From NCBI GenBank assembly GCA_023105745.1, contig JALGQZ010000013.1:501001-565000 (forward strand): a stretch of DNA of 64,000 bases, in the 5' to 3' direction. Positions 23,388 through 36,229 of the stretch are shown piece by piece (position 1 is the first letter of the stretch; every line of letters starts with the position of its first letter). The DNA comes from Austropuccinia psidii. Taxonomy: Eukaryota > Basidiomycota > Pucciniomycetes > Pucciniales > Sphaerophragmiaceae. Under the pieces are notes generated by a model. That model ran no database searches. It had not been told where the DNA came from and was given only the letters and a program-made list of their open reading frames with translations. The position numbers and the translations under genes are program-made.

Positions 23388-25150
23388 TGTAAGCTGTGGA
23401 TATGAAACTTTGATTAAAAAGCAAGTACTTTTCCTGTCCTAAGATTTGTATAAGGAAAAAATATGCTTAAAAATATTAATAATTAATATTTTCAAAAACA
23501 AAACACCCCAAGCTTGTTGGTTTTAACTCTATAAGTATAATACAATAATATTATAAATATTTATCATTTTAACAAAAATAAAAATTTATCCAAAAATACT
23601 CTACAAGAGATATTTTAGGCTAAAAAATAAATTTATTCAACAGAAATTTCATTTGGAATTAATTGAGAAAAGGATTTCAGAAAATTAATATAAGAACAAG
23701 ATCTTCAGAAAGAATATTAAAGAGAAAATACACCCAAAAGTGACCAAAGTGAATTTGGAAACAAAGTGACAAAGCTAACAGTGATGAAAGATGCTTTAAT
23801 TCACTTATGGGGTGGTTCAGAAGTAAAAATAATTATAATTATTTTTTCACGTTTTTAAAAGGTTTGAAATTATAAGAAAAGGATGTTTGTAATGTTTTAT
23901 TGATTGGTTTAACAATTATAAAAGGAAAAGATCCTAACATGAAGAGAAAAGTGGGGCAAAGGAGGCATTATTTTATAGCAACAAATTTTCGTACTCCAAA
24001 AAAATAAATTTGCTCTTTTAAGTCGTGAAGAACACTCTGAAAACATAAAATACAATTATGGCATCATTGAATCTGGGTCTGGACCAAAAAAGGGCTTGTT
24101 TTAGCCATTTTAAACCCTGAGATCAGCCATTTCTATAGTAATACCTGGTTTGAAGCCTTCAAAACACGTCAGAACGTGTGTAAAAGACATAAAAACCAGT
24201 TAAAGCTGTTTTTACTAAGATTGTTTTATCTTAATGGTAGTTTTACCCTCTTGGCAACAGTTGAAACTGCCCTGGTTGGTATCAAAACCTCATCATCAAT
24301 TGAGACACAAACCCTGTGACTCAATTAAAGGCCAAAAATTCATGATATTTTGCATGTATTTTGACATTTCACACCTGTCAGAAAGGAATTTGCAGCTCTG
24401 GCTCCCCCTTAGAGCCAATATTCCCTTTACCCCCCAGAATCAATCTTTCCAATTTATTTTTTCTTTAATTCTTCATCATGTATTATACTTGTAATTTACA
24501 TATGTTATTCAATTGAGTTTTTACAGTACACAACTGTAATAATCAATATCTCCTATGTAATTAAAGCTCACTTATGTAATACACATGCACATTTTGACAT
24601 TTCAATTGAAAATACTTCAATTCCTCATAGCTTCTAAGCTAAACACAACACCTCAATTTTAACACAAAAATTGATGGTTAACACCACATGTGATGTGAGT
24701 AAATTAAGGTTTTAAGAGGTTTCAACTTTTTTACAGAAAATACTAAAAACTTAATTTAAGCTTATTTAGAGTTGAGTTACAGAAATTTTACCCAGAGGTG
24801 ACCCCACCTTATTTTTTATGAGGAGTCCAAATGGTGAAATAATTTTCATATGTTTATTTGTTGGATAAAAATTTATAGTAATTTTTATTTAACCTTTCTT
24901 AAAAAATATTTTAATTTTAGTATTTTTGTTGAAAATTTATTTTTATTCAATTTTTTCAAGTAAAAATGTTTTATCACAATTTTAAATTACCAAGTAACTT
25001 TTATTGCAAATTATAATTAAAATTTTAATTTTGTATATGAACTCTATATTTATATTTTTATATTCTTATTGATAATATAAATTGATGTTATTTATAATTT
25101 TATAATTTTTCATTAATTGTGGGCTTTTGGGTATATAAAAATATCTCAAA
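23388..25150 (-). mobile_element. LTR B: inverted, nearly full-length LTR of the A family
   Basis: Starts TGTAAGCTGTGGATATG, the reverse complement of the family 3' end. It runs through the inverted landmarks (GTGACCAAAGTGAATTTGG, CCTCATCATCAATTGAG, CAGAGGTGACCCCACCTTA) to ATTGTGGGCTTTTGGGTATATA. It lacks only the last few bases of the U3 end. It abuts the polypurine tract of element A exactly at an LTR terminus, yet in the wrong orientation. Confidence 0.8.
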
Positions 25151-26525
25151 GAAAAATAAATTGGCAAGATTAATTCTGGGGGGGGAAAGAATCTTGGATT
25201 AAAGGGTGCCAGTATCCCCCAAAGTCCTTTATGAAAGGTGTGGGATGTCAAAATTAATGAAAAATTTCATCACTTTTGGCCTGGAATTGAGTCACAGACC
25301 CTGTGACTCAATTGATGATGAGGTTTTGATACCAGCCAGGGCAGTTTTAACTGTCTCCAGGAGGGCAAATCTACCCTGAAGCTAAAACAATATTGGTAGG
25401 AACAGTTTTAAATTTTTTTGAAGTCTCTTAAACACATTATGATGTGTTTTGAAGGCTTGAAACCAGGTATTACTATTGCAACGGCTGATTTAAGGGTCTA
25501 AAATGGCTAAAACCAGCTCTTTTTGGTCAAGACCAGGTTTCAATGATGTCATACTTGGATTTTCTGTTTTCATAGTGTTTTCACGACTTAGAAGAGTAAA
25601 TTTCACTTTTGGAGTAAGAAAATTAGTGTCTGTTAAAGAATGTCTGCTTTGCCCCACTTTTCCTTTTATAATTAGTTTAAACACTGTTGAACAAATCAAT
25701 AAAAGAGTACAAACACCCTTTTCATATCATGTTAAACCTTTTAAACATGTGAAATAATTATTGTAATCATTCTTTTTAACTCTTATAGCCATTTTTACCC
25801 TTGGTCCACACCATAAGTGAATTGAAGCATCTTTCATCACTGTTAACTTTGTCACTCTGTCTCGAAAGTCACTCTGTTCACCTTTAGGTTTGTTTTATAT
25901 TTAATAATATTTTCAAAGAATTTTTTTTCATATCAATTTCTTGAAGTTCTTTCCTCAATTAATTCCAATTGAAATTTCTCTTAAAGAAGTTTCTTTTGTA
26001 GCATTAAATATCTCTTTTAAATAATTTTTGGATAAATTTTTATAGTTGTTAAAACAATAAATCTTTATAATATTATTTTTTTATACTTATAAAGTTGAAA
26101 AAAATGAATTTGAAATGTTTTCTTTTAAAACTCTTAAATTTCACTCTTTTTAATTGAATTTTACCTTATACAAATTTTGAGGACAGGAAAACTACTTCAT
26201 TTTTAATCAAAATTATTTCTTATATTAATTTCCTGCAGTTATTTTCTCAATTAATCCCAATTGAAATTTCTCTTGAAGAAATTTCTTTTGTAGCATTAAA
26301 TATCTCTTTTAGATAATTTTTGGATAAATTTTTATAGTTGTTAAAACAATAAATCTTTATAATATTATTTTTTTATACTTCTAAAGTTTAAAAAAAATGA
26401 ATTTGAAATGTTTTCTTTTAAAAATCTTAAATTTTACTCTTTTTAATTGAATTTTACCTTATACAAATTTTGAGGAAAGGAAAACTACTTCATTGCCAAT
26501 CAAAGTTTCATATCCACACCTTACA
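25151..26525 (+). mobile_element. LTR C: 5'-truncated direct LTR of the A family
   Basis: Begins inside the LTR (at the block matching LTR A near 14955, AAAAATAAATTGG), passes TTAATTCTGGGGGG and TTTTGGCCTGGAATTGAG, and ends CATATCCACACCTTACA at 26525. Together with B it forms a large inverted repeat, with arms about 23388-24470 and 25151-26525 and a ~680-bp spacer of B's U3. Confidence 0.8.
25919..26504 (+). repeat. ~293-bp tandem duplication at the 3' end of LTR C
   Basis: The segment containing CAATTGAAATTTCTCTT, TTTTGTAGCATTAAATATC and AAATTTTGAGGA is present twice (25919-26211 and 26212-26504). LTRs A and D carry it once. Confidence 0.85.
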
Positions 26526-27741
26526 AAGCCACAATTAATATTAAAAATAGTTAAAGTATCTTTAAAGAGAAAATTTAAGGAAAATTTAAAAATAATTAAA
26601 TTCAAAAATGAAATAATTAGAATGAATAGAAAGTTCATATCCTAATTAAAAATATTGGAACTTCAAAATATTATAAAAGACCCATATAATTTAAATGACT
26701 CACTTCAAAAAGAGGTTCTAAAGGCAAAATACCTTTTTAAAACCATATTATTAAGTTTAAAAAAGCTTATTTTACTTCTAAAAATTTTTTTAACATTATT
26801 TTAATAATAATAAGAAATTGTTTTTTTCACTTATTTAATCAAAATGAATAATTTTCTTCATTTTATAAAGAGAGCTAGCATAAATTGAGTAACCAAAATA
26901 ACTAATAAATATTTTTTTGATCTCACTGAAAGGATTCTTTAAGGGTTTTTTATTACTTGAGAAAGTTTTATATGTTTTTTTTAATAACTTTAAATTATTT
27001 AAGAAGTTATTAATCAATATTGAATACTTTTAAATATTTGAAATTATTCAGAAAAAAAAAATGAAATAAATATTATTTTTATCACAATTTTTTGACTTAA
27101 AAATTTAAAAAAAAAAACATTTGAATAAATTGAAATGTCCTAGTAAAAGATATTTTTAATTAAATTTTACATTTTTTTTTTTTTTTGGGAAAACAATTGA
27201 GAACCAATTAGTAAAAAGATAATAATATTGGTCTAAAAAAATAAATTATTCCATTTCATTTGAGTGAAATATTTTTTAAAATATAAAGCTAAAAAAAATA
27301 GAATTATTTCCAATTTTAAAATAATTGAATTAGTTAAAATCCCATAAAAAAACTTTATTATATTTTTTTAAAATAAATTTTGAGACTAACATAACTGAAA
27401 TAAGGATATTGTTACCATTTTTGGGGGGAAATATCAGATTTTAATAAAAATGAGTTTTTTTTTAACCAGATAAGAAAAATGAAGGGTTAATTTAGGCTAT
27501 GAAAACCCTTAAATATTCATAATTACTAGTTGACTCATAATAAAGATGTGGAAAAGTATAGTTATAATTCATCTGAAGTAAAAAAATAACTAGAGGTCAG
27601 CTTAAGTTTAATGAAGAATCATCTATCAATTGAGTATGTTTAGATAAATATTCTTTGATTTGATACCTATTAATATAGTATTAATCTTAGAATGTTATTC
27701 TTAAGAGTTGTCTTTTTTATATTGAAATCAATAATAATTTT
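26526..27741. other. AT-rich intergenic DNA
   Basis: Between LTR C and the long-TIR element. Short frames, no recognisable motif. Confidence 0.6.
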
Positions 27742-29771
27742 AGTAAATTAAAATCTAAATAATATTATTACTTCATTCTTGAAGACAAGGATCTGAACAA
27801 ATTTATCACCAATATTTACACATATTAAATTAATTTGAAAAGTTATTTAATTAAATTAAATAATAATTAATCCAAAAAAACCTTTATAATTAAATTCTGA
27901 AATAGTTTAATATAGCTTTAATGAACAAAAAAATCAGATAAATTGAAATGGTGAAATTAGTAATACTATGACTAATTGAAGTAAAAACAAGATTTGGTAT
28001 TGTTTGGACACCTCTAATTAATTATTATGGGACATTATCTCACAGAATTGAGTTTTCTCAATATGTTTTTATTTTCTCCTCAAAGCAACTATAAATTTCT
28101 CATTTTTGAAGATAAAGAACTCAAAAATTGGCTCCTTTTGTAGCTCTTTATGAGTAATTCACAATAGCTACACATTTGGTATGGCAAATATATACAGGTC
28201 TTTAATTTCATAATTGGAATTTTGGTTTTTTTATTAAGCCTGTATTGAGCTATTATCATCAATAACATTATTTATAAGAGTGATAAAGAATCATGGAGGG
28301 AACCAATAGAAATATCAGTTTTTTTCATTTCTAAAAAGGCCTCACTTCAGGTATTGCACACTAAAACTGTAGAATATTGATGAGAGATGAAGATTTTATT
28401 TAGCATTTTTTATCCTGTGGTTTGATCTAACTTTTTTAATATTGATGCTAGCCCAATTTGGCTGGTACCATTGGATATTTTGCATAAATAAATATAATCC
28501 AAACTCCCTATATTTCTATATTTTAAATTAGAGGTAAAAATCAAGGTTTATTCTCAGGTAAGGCTTTGTACTGGAATAAATTTGTTATTCTTTATCCTAT
28601 TTTTATTGGAGTGTTGTATTCAACATTAGGTTACCTGACTATTTTTTTTGGATGGCTTTATGAGATATTTTAGCTCATGTGATTTTTTGATAGGCATCTT
28701 TCTTCAAAATTGATTTATTGTATTTTTGTTATCATTTTTGTCATCTTGTTTTGAGTCAAAGGCCAAAAAAAAATTACTTTTATTTGAAATAAACATTTCA
28801 ATAAATAAAAATAATATGTTTTATTCAAGAAAAAACAATTTTAGTGTGACTTGATATCACATATGCTATTTTGATAAAATGATTCAGGAAGGGATAATTA
28901 AATAATTTCAGATCCCTGTTCAATTAATAGAAAATTATGTTCCCAATCACATATGAAAGATTTTTCCTTTAATTATTAAATATTTTACAAGTATTTTACT
29001 CAAAGGCTTAAATTATATAAATTTAAACTCAAAAAAATATTTGTTATAAATTAATTTTCTTTTAAAATAATTCACTAATGTTTCATTCAAATAAGGAATA
29101 ATAGATTATGTAGATAAGGATATTATTAAATTTTTTAAATAGATCTTTTTCAAAATAATAATATTTCTCTTATAGTTTTTTCAATTTATAATTCAGTTTA
29201 TCTAACTAGTAAAATGTTTAAATTAGGTCTTTTTTAGTGTTTTTTACTCAATCCTATGAGTAATATTTGAAGATAACTACCAGTTCTTAATTTAATTGAC
29301 TCTCATTTCTTAAGATAAAGGAAAATAAAGATAAAAAATTCAAATAAAAATTATTAGAAGGATATTATAGTAATATATTTTCAATTAATCCTTAAAAAAA
29401 TATTTATTTATAAATTTAATATTCTTGTAATTTATTTCTTTTGAATTAGAAAATAGAAACCAAAAAATTCCACAAAAAATTAATTTGAATTTTTTTTCCT
29501 CTCTCAAAAAATTTAACTAAAATAGTAAAGTTACATAATAAAAAATTAGAAAAAAAAATATGAATCTGATACTTATCTTTTTTTACTATATTTTTTCTCT
29601 TATTATGGTTATATTATAAAAAAATAGAATATTAAAAAGGAAAGAAAACTATAGCTTTTTTTTCTCAGCAATAAAAACTAACAATATTTGTTTTAATGAT
29701 AAAAAAAGCTAATCGATTATGAAAAAAGATTAAAATAATATTGAAATTAAAAATAAAATAAAGAAAATAAT

Positions 29772-29812
<41 letters not shown>

Positions 29813-31510
29813 GTTCTTAAAACCAAACTCAAGATATCTCTTTTATTTCATTTTTCTTAATTCAAAGGAAAAATGACAAAAAAAAAAAAAAAAACTCAAA
29901 AAACTCAAAAATCAAAAATTATTGAGTTTTTAAGGTTAATGTTTTTCTTGAAAATAGTTTTTTTAAGTAATTTTTTTAATCAAAAAAAAATAATTAATCT
30001 CATTATATACTGATATTAAATACCCAAAAAAAAGTAAATTGAACTTTTTCTTTATACTGATAACTGAATTTTCCGTCTTGAGATATTCAAAAGAGAACCT
30101 AAATCCAGGAAGTTTTCAAGATCAGTCTAAGATCCATTCCAAAATATCTGGATCAAACACTTTCTGTAAGACTCATGTTAAAAGTAGAAATATATAACTC
30201 ATTTTGAAAAAAAAGTTATTATAATTGAATTATTTTCAATAATAAATAGGTTAGTAATTTTATGAAATCAATTAAGAAGGATACATTCTTTTTCTTATCA
30301 AAAGAAAATTTTCAAATCTCATTAAAATATAATTCATTAAGATTTTTTTTTTTTGAAAAAATAAATAAATATAAGAATTCTGAGAGCTTTAATTATAATA
30401 TAAGTTTATATCAAAATAAAACATTTATTTATTTATTTATTTAATCTTTTCAAAAAAAGATAAGGGGATGAAGTTTTTTTTTTGTTTTTGAGAAATTAAT
30501 TATTAATTTATGTTTTTTTTTAAAAAAAAAACAAAAAACAAAAAGGAATGATCTCTCCTTTTTATTGAAAAAAAATAAAATAAAAACAAAAATAAAAAAA
30601 ATAATAATAATAATTAAAAATTAAAAATTAATTCTTTCCAAAAAGAAAAAAAAATCAAATATCATTTTATTAAAAAATAAAACAACCAAAAAATCATGAT
30701 TTATTATTATTATTATTTTTTCTTTTTTTTTTTTAAAAAAAAAGGATAATAATAAATTTTCTTTTAAAAATAAAGAAAAAATAATTTTTTTTTTTTTTAA
30801 GAAAAAAAATAATAATTGATTTTCTCCAAAAATAAAAATAAAAGTGAAAATTTATTAATATTTTGTTTAAAAAAACATAATTTTACTTATTTATTTTTAT
30901 TTCACTTTTTTTTAAAAAAAAGATGAAATCTGATATTTCTAATGGCTCCCTCTGTGATTCTTTATCACTCTTCTAAAAAAAATTATTTAGGATAATAACT
31001 CAATACAGGATTCAAAAAAAAACCAACATTCCAATAATGAAATTAAATATATGTATATATTTTCTATACAAAATGAGTAGCTATTGTGAATTACTCATAG
31101 AGGGATACAAAATGAGCCAATTTTTGAGTTCTTTATCTTCAAAAATGAAAAAAAAAAATTATAGTTTCTTTGAGGAGAAAATGAAAACATATTGAGAAAA
31201 CCCAATTCTGTGAGATAATGTCCCATAATAATTAATTAGAGGTGTCCAAACAACACCAAAGCTTGTTTTTAATTCAATTAGTCATAGTATTACTAATTTC
31301 ACCATTTCAATTTATTTGATTTTTTTTTCATTAAAGCTATATTAAACTATTTTAGAATTTAATTATAAAGGTTTTTTTGGATTAATAACCATTTAATTAA
31401 ATTAAATAAGTTTTCAAATTAATTTAATATGTGTAAATATTTGTGATAAATTTGTTCAGATCCTTGTCTTCAAGAGTGAAGTAATAATATTATTTAAAAT
31501 TTAATTTACT
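27742..31510. mobile_element. Non-coding element with ~585-bp terminal inverted repeats (3.77 kb)
   Basis: The left arm (27742-28325) reappears inverted at 30921-31510. Examples: AGGATCTGAACAAATTTATC against GATAAATTTGTTCAGATCC, TTATGGGACATTATCTCACA against TGTGAGATAATGTCCCATAA, and GAGTAATTCACAATAGCTAC against GTAGCTATTGTGAATTACTC. The 2.6-kb interior is AT-rich with no frame above about 60 codons, a (TA)n tract at about 29776 and homopolymers. No transposase is present, so if mobile it depended on another element. Clear target-site duplications were not identified. A second copy follows immediately. Confidence 0.6.
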
Positions 31511-34379
31511 TTATCACCAATATTTACACATATTAAATTAATTTGAAAAGTTATTTAATCAAATTAAATAATAATTAAGCCAAAAAAACCTTTATAATTA
31601 AATTCTGAAATATTTTAATATAGCTTTAATGAACAAAAAAATCAGATAAATTGAAATGGTGAAATTAGTAATACTATGACTAATTGAAGTAAAAACAAGA
31701 TTTGGTATTATTTGGACACCTCTAATTAATTATTATGGGACATTATCTCACAGAATTGAGTTTTCTCAATATGTTTTTATTTTCTCCTCAAAGAAACTAT
31801 AAATTTCTCATTTTTGAAGATAAAGAACTCAAAAATTGGCTCCTTTTGTAGCCCTTTATGAGTAATTCACAATAGCTACTCATTTGGTATGGCAAATATA
31901 TACAGGTCTTTAATTTCATTATTGGAATTTTGGTTTTTTTATTAAGCCTGTATTGAGTTATTATCCTCAATAGCATTATTTATAAGAGTGATAAATAATC
32001 ACAGAGGGAACCAATAGAAATATCAGATTTTTTAATTTCTAAAAAGGCCTCACTTTAGGTATTGCACACTAAAAATGTAAAATATTGATGAGAGATGAAT
32101 ATTTTATTTAGCATTTTTTATCCTGTGGTTTTATCTTACTTCTTTAATATTGATGCTAGCCCAATTTGGCTAGTACCATTAGATATTCCATATAAATAAA
32201 TTTGATTCAAGATCCCTATATATTTTTATATTTTACTTTAGAGGTAAAAATTAAGGTTTATTCTCAGTTAATTATTTGTACTGGAATAACTTTTTTATTC
32301 TTTATCCTATTTTTCTTGGAGTTTTGTATTAAATATTAGGTTACTTGACTTTTTTTTTTGGATGGCTTTATGAGATATTTTAGCTCACGTCATTTTTTGA
32401 TAGGCATATTTCTTCAAAATTAATTTATTGTATTTTTTTTATCATTTTTGTGATCTTGTTTTGAGTCAAAGGCTGAAAAAATTTGAATTTTATTTGAAAT
32501 GAAAATTTCAATAAATAAAAATAATATGTTTTATTCAAAAATAACAATTTTAGTGTGACTTGATATCACATATGCTATTTTGATAAAATGATTCAGAAAG
32601 TGATAATGAAATAATTTCAGATCCCTGTTCAATTAATAGAAAATTATGTTCCCAATCACATATGAAAGATTTTTCCTTTAATTATTAAATATTTTACAAG
32701 TATTTTACTCAAAGGCTTAAATTATATAAATTTAAACTCAAAAAAATATTTGTTATAAATTAATTTTCTTTTAAAATAATTCACTAATGTTTCATTCAAA
32801 TAAGGAATAATAGATTATGTAGATAAGGATATTATTAAATTTTTTAAATAGATCTTTTTCAAAATAATAATATTTCTCTTATAGTTTTTTCAATTTATAA
32901 TTCAGTTTATCTAACTAGTAAAATGTTTAAATTAGGTCTTTTTTAGTGTTTTTTACTCAATCCTATGAGTAATATTTGAAGATAACTACCGGTTCTTAAT
33001 TTAATTGACTCTCATTTCTTAAGATACAGGAAAATAAAGATCAAAAATACAAATAAAAATTATTAGAAGGATATTATAGTAATATATTTTCAATTAATCC
33101 TTAAAGAAATATTTATTTATAAATTTAATATTCTTGTAATTTATTTCTTTGGAATTAGAAGATAAAAACCAAAAAATTCCACAAAAAATTAATTTGAATT
33201 TTTTTTTTCCTCTCTCAAAAAATTTAACTAAAATAGTAAAATTACATAATACAAAATTAGAAAAAAAATATGAAGCTGATACTTATCTTTTTTTAATATA
33301 TTTTTTCTCTTATTATGGTTATATTATAAAAAAATAGAATATTAAAAAAGAAAGAAAACTATAGCTTTTTCTTTTCTTAAAAATAAAAAATAACAATATT
33401 TGTTTTACTAATAAAAAAATTTAATCAATTATGAAAAAAGATTAAACTAATATTGAAATTATAAATAAAATGAAGAAAAAATTAATAAAATATATATATA
33501 TATATTTATAGGTTTTTCTTCAAACCAAACTCAAGGTATCTCTTTTATTTTATTTTTCTTAATTCAAAGGAAAAATGACAAAAAAAAAAAAAAAAAAAAC
33601 TCAAAAATTATTGAGTTTTTAAGGTTAATGTTTTTATTGAAAATAGTTTTTTTAAGTAATTTTTTTTAATCAAAAAATAATAATTAATCTCATTATATAC
33701 TGATATTAAATACCCAAAAAAAAAGTAAATTGAACTTTTTCTTCATACTGATAACTGAATTTTCCGTCTTGAGATATTCAAAAGAGAACCTAAATCCAGG
33801 AAGTTTTCAAGATCTGTCTAAGATCCATTCCAAAATATTTGGATCAAACACTTTCTGTAAGACTCATGTTAAAAGTAGAAATATATAACTCATTTTGAAA
33901 AAAAAATTATTATAATTGAATTATTTTCAATAATAAATAGGTTAGTAATTTTATGAAATCAATTAAGAAGGATACATTCTTTTTCTTATCAAAAGAAAAT
34001 TTTCAAATCTCATTAAAATATAATTCATTAAGATTTTTTTTTTTTGAAAAAATAAATAAATAAAAGAATTTTGAGAGATTTCATTATCGTATAAGTTTAT
34101 ATAAAAATAAAATATTTATTTATTTATTTAATCTTTTCAAAAAAAAAAAAAGGAATGAAGTTTTTTTTTTTGTTTTTTAGAAATTAATTATTAATTTATG
34201 TTTTTTTTTTTAAAAAAAAAAAACAAAAAGGAATGATCTCTCCTTTTTTTGAAAAAAATAAAATAAAAACAAAAAGAAAAAAAAATAATAATTAAAAATT
34301 AAAAATTAATTCTTTCCAAAAAGAAAAAAAAAATCAAATATCATTTTATTAAAAAATGAAACAACCAAAAAATCATGAC

Positions 34380-34417
<38 letters not shown>

Positions 34418-34615
34418 TTTAAAAAAAGGATAATAATAAATTTTCTTTTAAAAATAAAGAAAAATTAAATTATTTTTTTTTAAGAAAAAAGAATAATAAT
34501 TTTTTATTTTCTCAAAAAATAAAAATAAAAGTGAAAACTTATTAATATTTTGTTTAAAAAAACATAATTTTATTTATTTATTTTTATTTTACTTTTTTTT
34601 TTAAAAAAAAAGATG
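31510..34615 (+). repeat. Second direct copy of the long-TIR element (about 3.1 kb)
   Basis: Starting TTTATCACCAATATTTACAC, it repeats 27802-30922 almost base for base at a constant offset of about 3708, with differences mainly in homopolymers and microsatellites. An example is the (TTA)n expansion at 34381-34417. It lacks the first ~60 bp of the left arm and stops where the right inverted arm of copy 1 begins, so it has no right arm. No gene content. Confidence 0.85.
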
Positions 34616-36229
34616 GTTTATTTTTTTTTTTTTGGAAGAAAAACTAATTTTTTGATTTTTTGATTTTTTTTCTAAAAAAAAAACAAATACTGAAATCTTT
34701 TTTTAAAAAGAAATTAAAAATTGAGTTTTCTATTTTAAACAAATAATTTATTTATTTATTTTTGAAAAACTAATCACAAAGCTATTTGATTTTAAAAAAA
34801 TTGATAAATTGTTCAAATTTTATATGAAAAAAAAACAACAGAACCATGAATTACTTTTGTAAAATTCTTATTGTAAGATTTCTTACAAGTTTATGTAAAA
34901 CTTCAGGTACTGCAATATGTGTGGGATTTGGAGTTATTTAAGTGTGTGATATTTCGACAGAATTTTTGCTTTCTGTATTACTTACAGAACATGGATATGC
35001 CTGGGGTGTGATCAAAAGATCTATTGGAGTTTTTGAGAATATGGAGCTCCTTGTACAGTTTTGAATTACCACAGGAGGCTGGCATCCTGTCATGAGACCA
35101 ATCCTCAGTTCAGCATTATCAGATAGAATTTATTCATTTAAAGGATGTCTTTTCTTCCTATCAAAAGCTTTCTGATCATCATTAGCAAGATTTTGATATA
35201 GAGGGATCGTTGTAACATTGGTTAATCTCACACATCCTTTAAATCCCTGCTTTTTCATGACAGGAGATATGTGTTACCTTCTATGATGAATGGGTCACCT
35301 CACAGAGTTTTTTTGGCAAGCCATTAAAATCCAATATTACTCTACTCTTCTTGAAGTAGAAATAACTTTACCTCTCCCCACTTTTAAATTGCTCTCTAGC
35401 AACAGCACAGTCATTTTCATGGTTAACTAAATTGGTGAGCTACTAGGAATTGTTTATGTAGAGCATCATTTTTAAAAATTTGATAGTCATATAAGATTTG
35501 AGTTTTGTATTACTAACTGATTTTTTAAAATTTTGATCATTGATAGAAAATAAGATTGAAATATCAAATAATTTTGGTTTTTTGATTATCTTTTTCATTT
35601 TCAAAATACTTATAATTGAGTATAAATGATAATAAATTTCTTATAAGTTTTTGATTTATTAAAAAATGAATTCAAAATCAATTGATCATTAATACTATTT
35701 CCATATATAAAGAACCCAATTTTAGGTACTATCTGTAATCCTAACAATCTATATCTGATGATACTTTGCTTATGTTTTTTTTTTCAGACATTGACTATGC
35801 TTGAAGGAAAGTTTGTATAATTAATTTTTTAGTTGAAAATTTTGGCATTGCTTAATTTGTTTAAACTATTAAAATGGCCTATTTACAAAAAAAAGAAAAA
35901 AAAGAAAAAGAGATCTAAATAAAGCCTAAAAAGATTTTTGTTATGAACTTTTATTGAATATAGATTGTCAGTTAAGATGTAATATTCAACAATTAATTTA
36001 AGGTCTTTTGAATGAGATAGAATTTTTTTTTTCAATTAAATTAAGTTTTAATTTTTCTCAAATATATAATTTATAATGATTATTAAATAATTTTAAAAAT
36101 GAGTAAAAAAATTTAAACTTGAAAAACTTTTGTTGATTTGAATAAAATTTAAAAATAAAGATTTTTGATAAAAATTATAATTTTTAAATTTTTAAATTTT
36201 TAAATTTTTAATTTTAATTTTAATTTTCG
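34616..36229. other. AT-rich DNA containing an unassigned higher-complexity segment (34840-35470)
   Basis: 34840-35470 has clearly less biased composition than its flanks and reads as broken coding sequence. Examples are GYAWGVIKRSIGVFENMELL near 34995-35055 and FWQAIKIQYYSTLLEVEITL near 35310-35370, with stops between. I do not recognise the family. The rest, to the CYC2-like ATG, is low-complexity and must contain that gene's promoter. Confidence 0.45.

Noticed and set aside
27802..34615. The two 3.1-kb direct repeats as LTRs of a giant retrotransposon
   Set aside because: Ends lack TG/CA, no primer site or polypurine tract is present, and the DNA between them is only the inverted arm.
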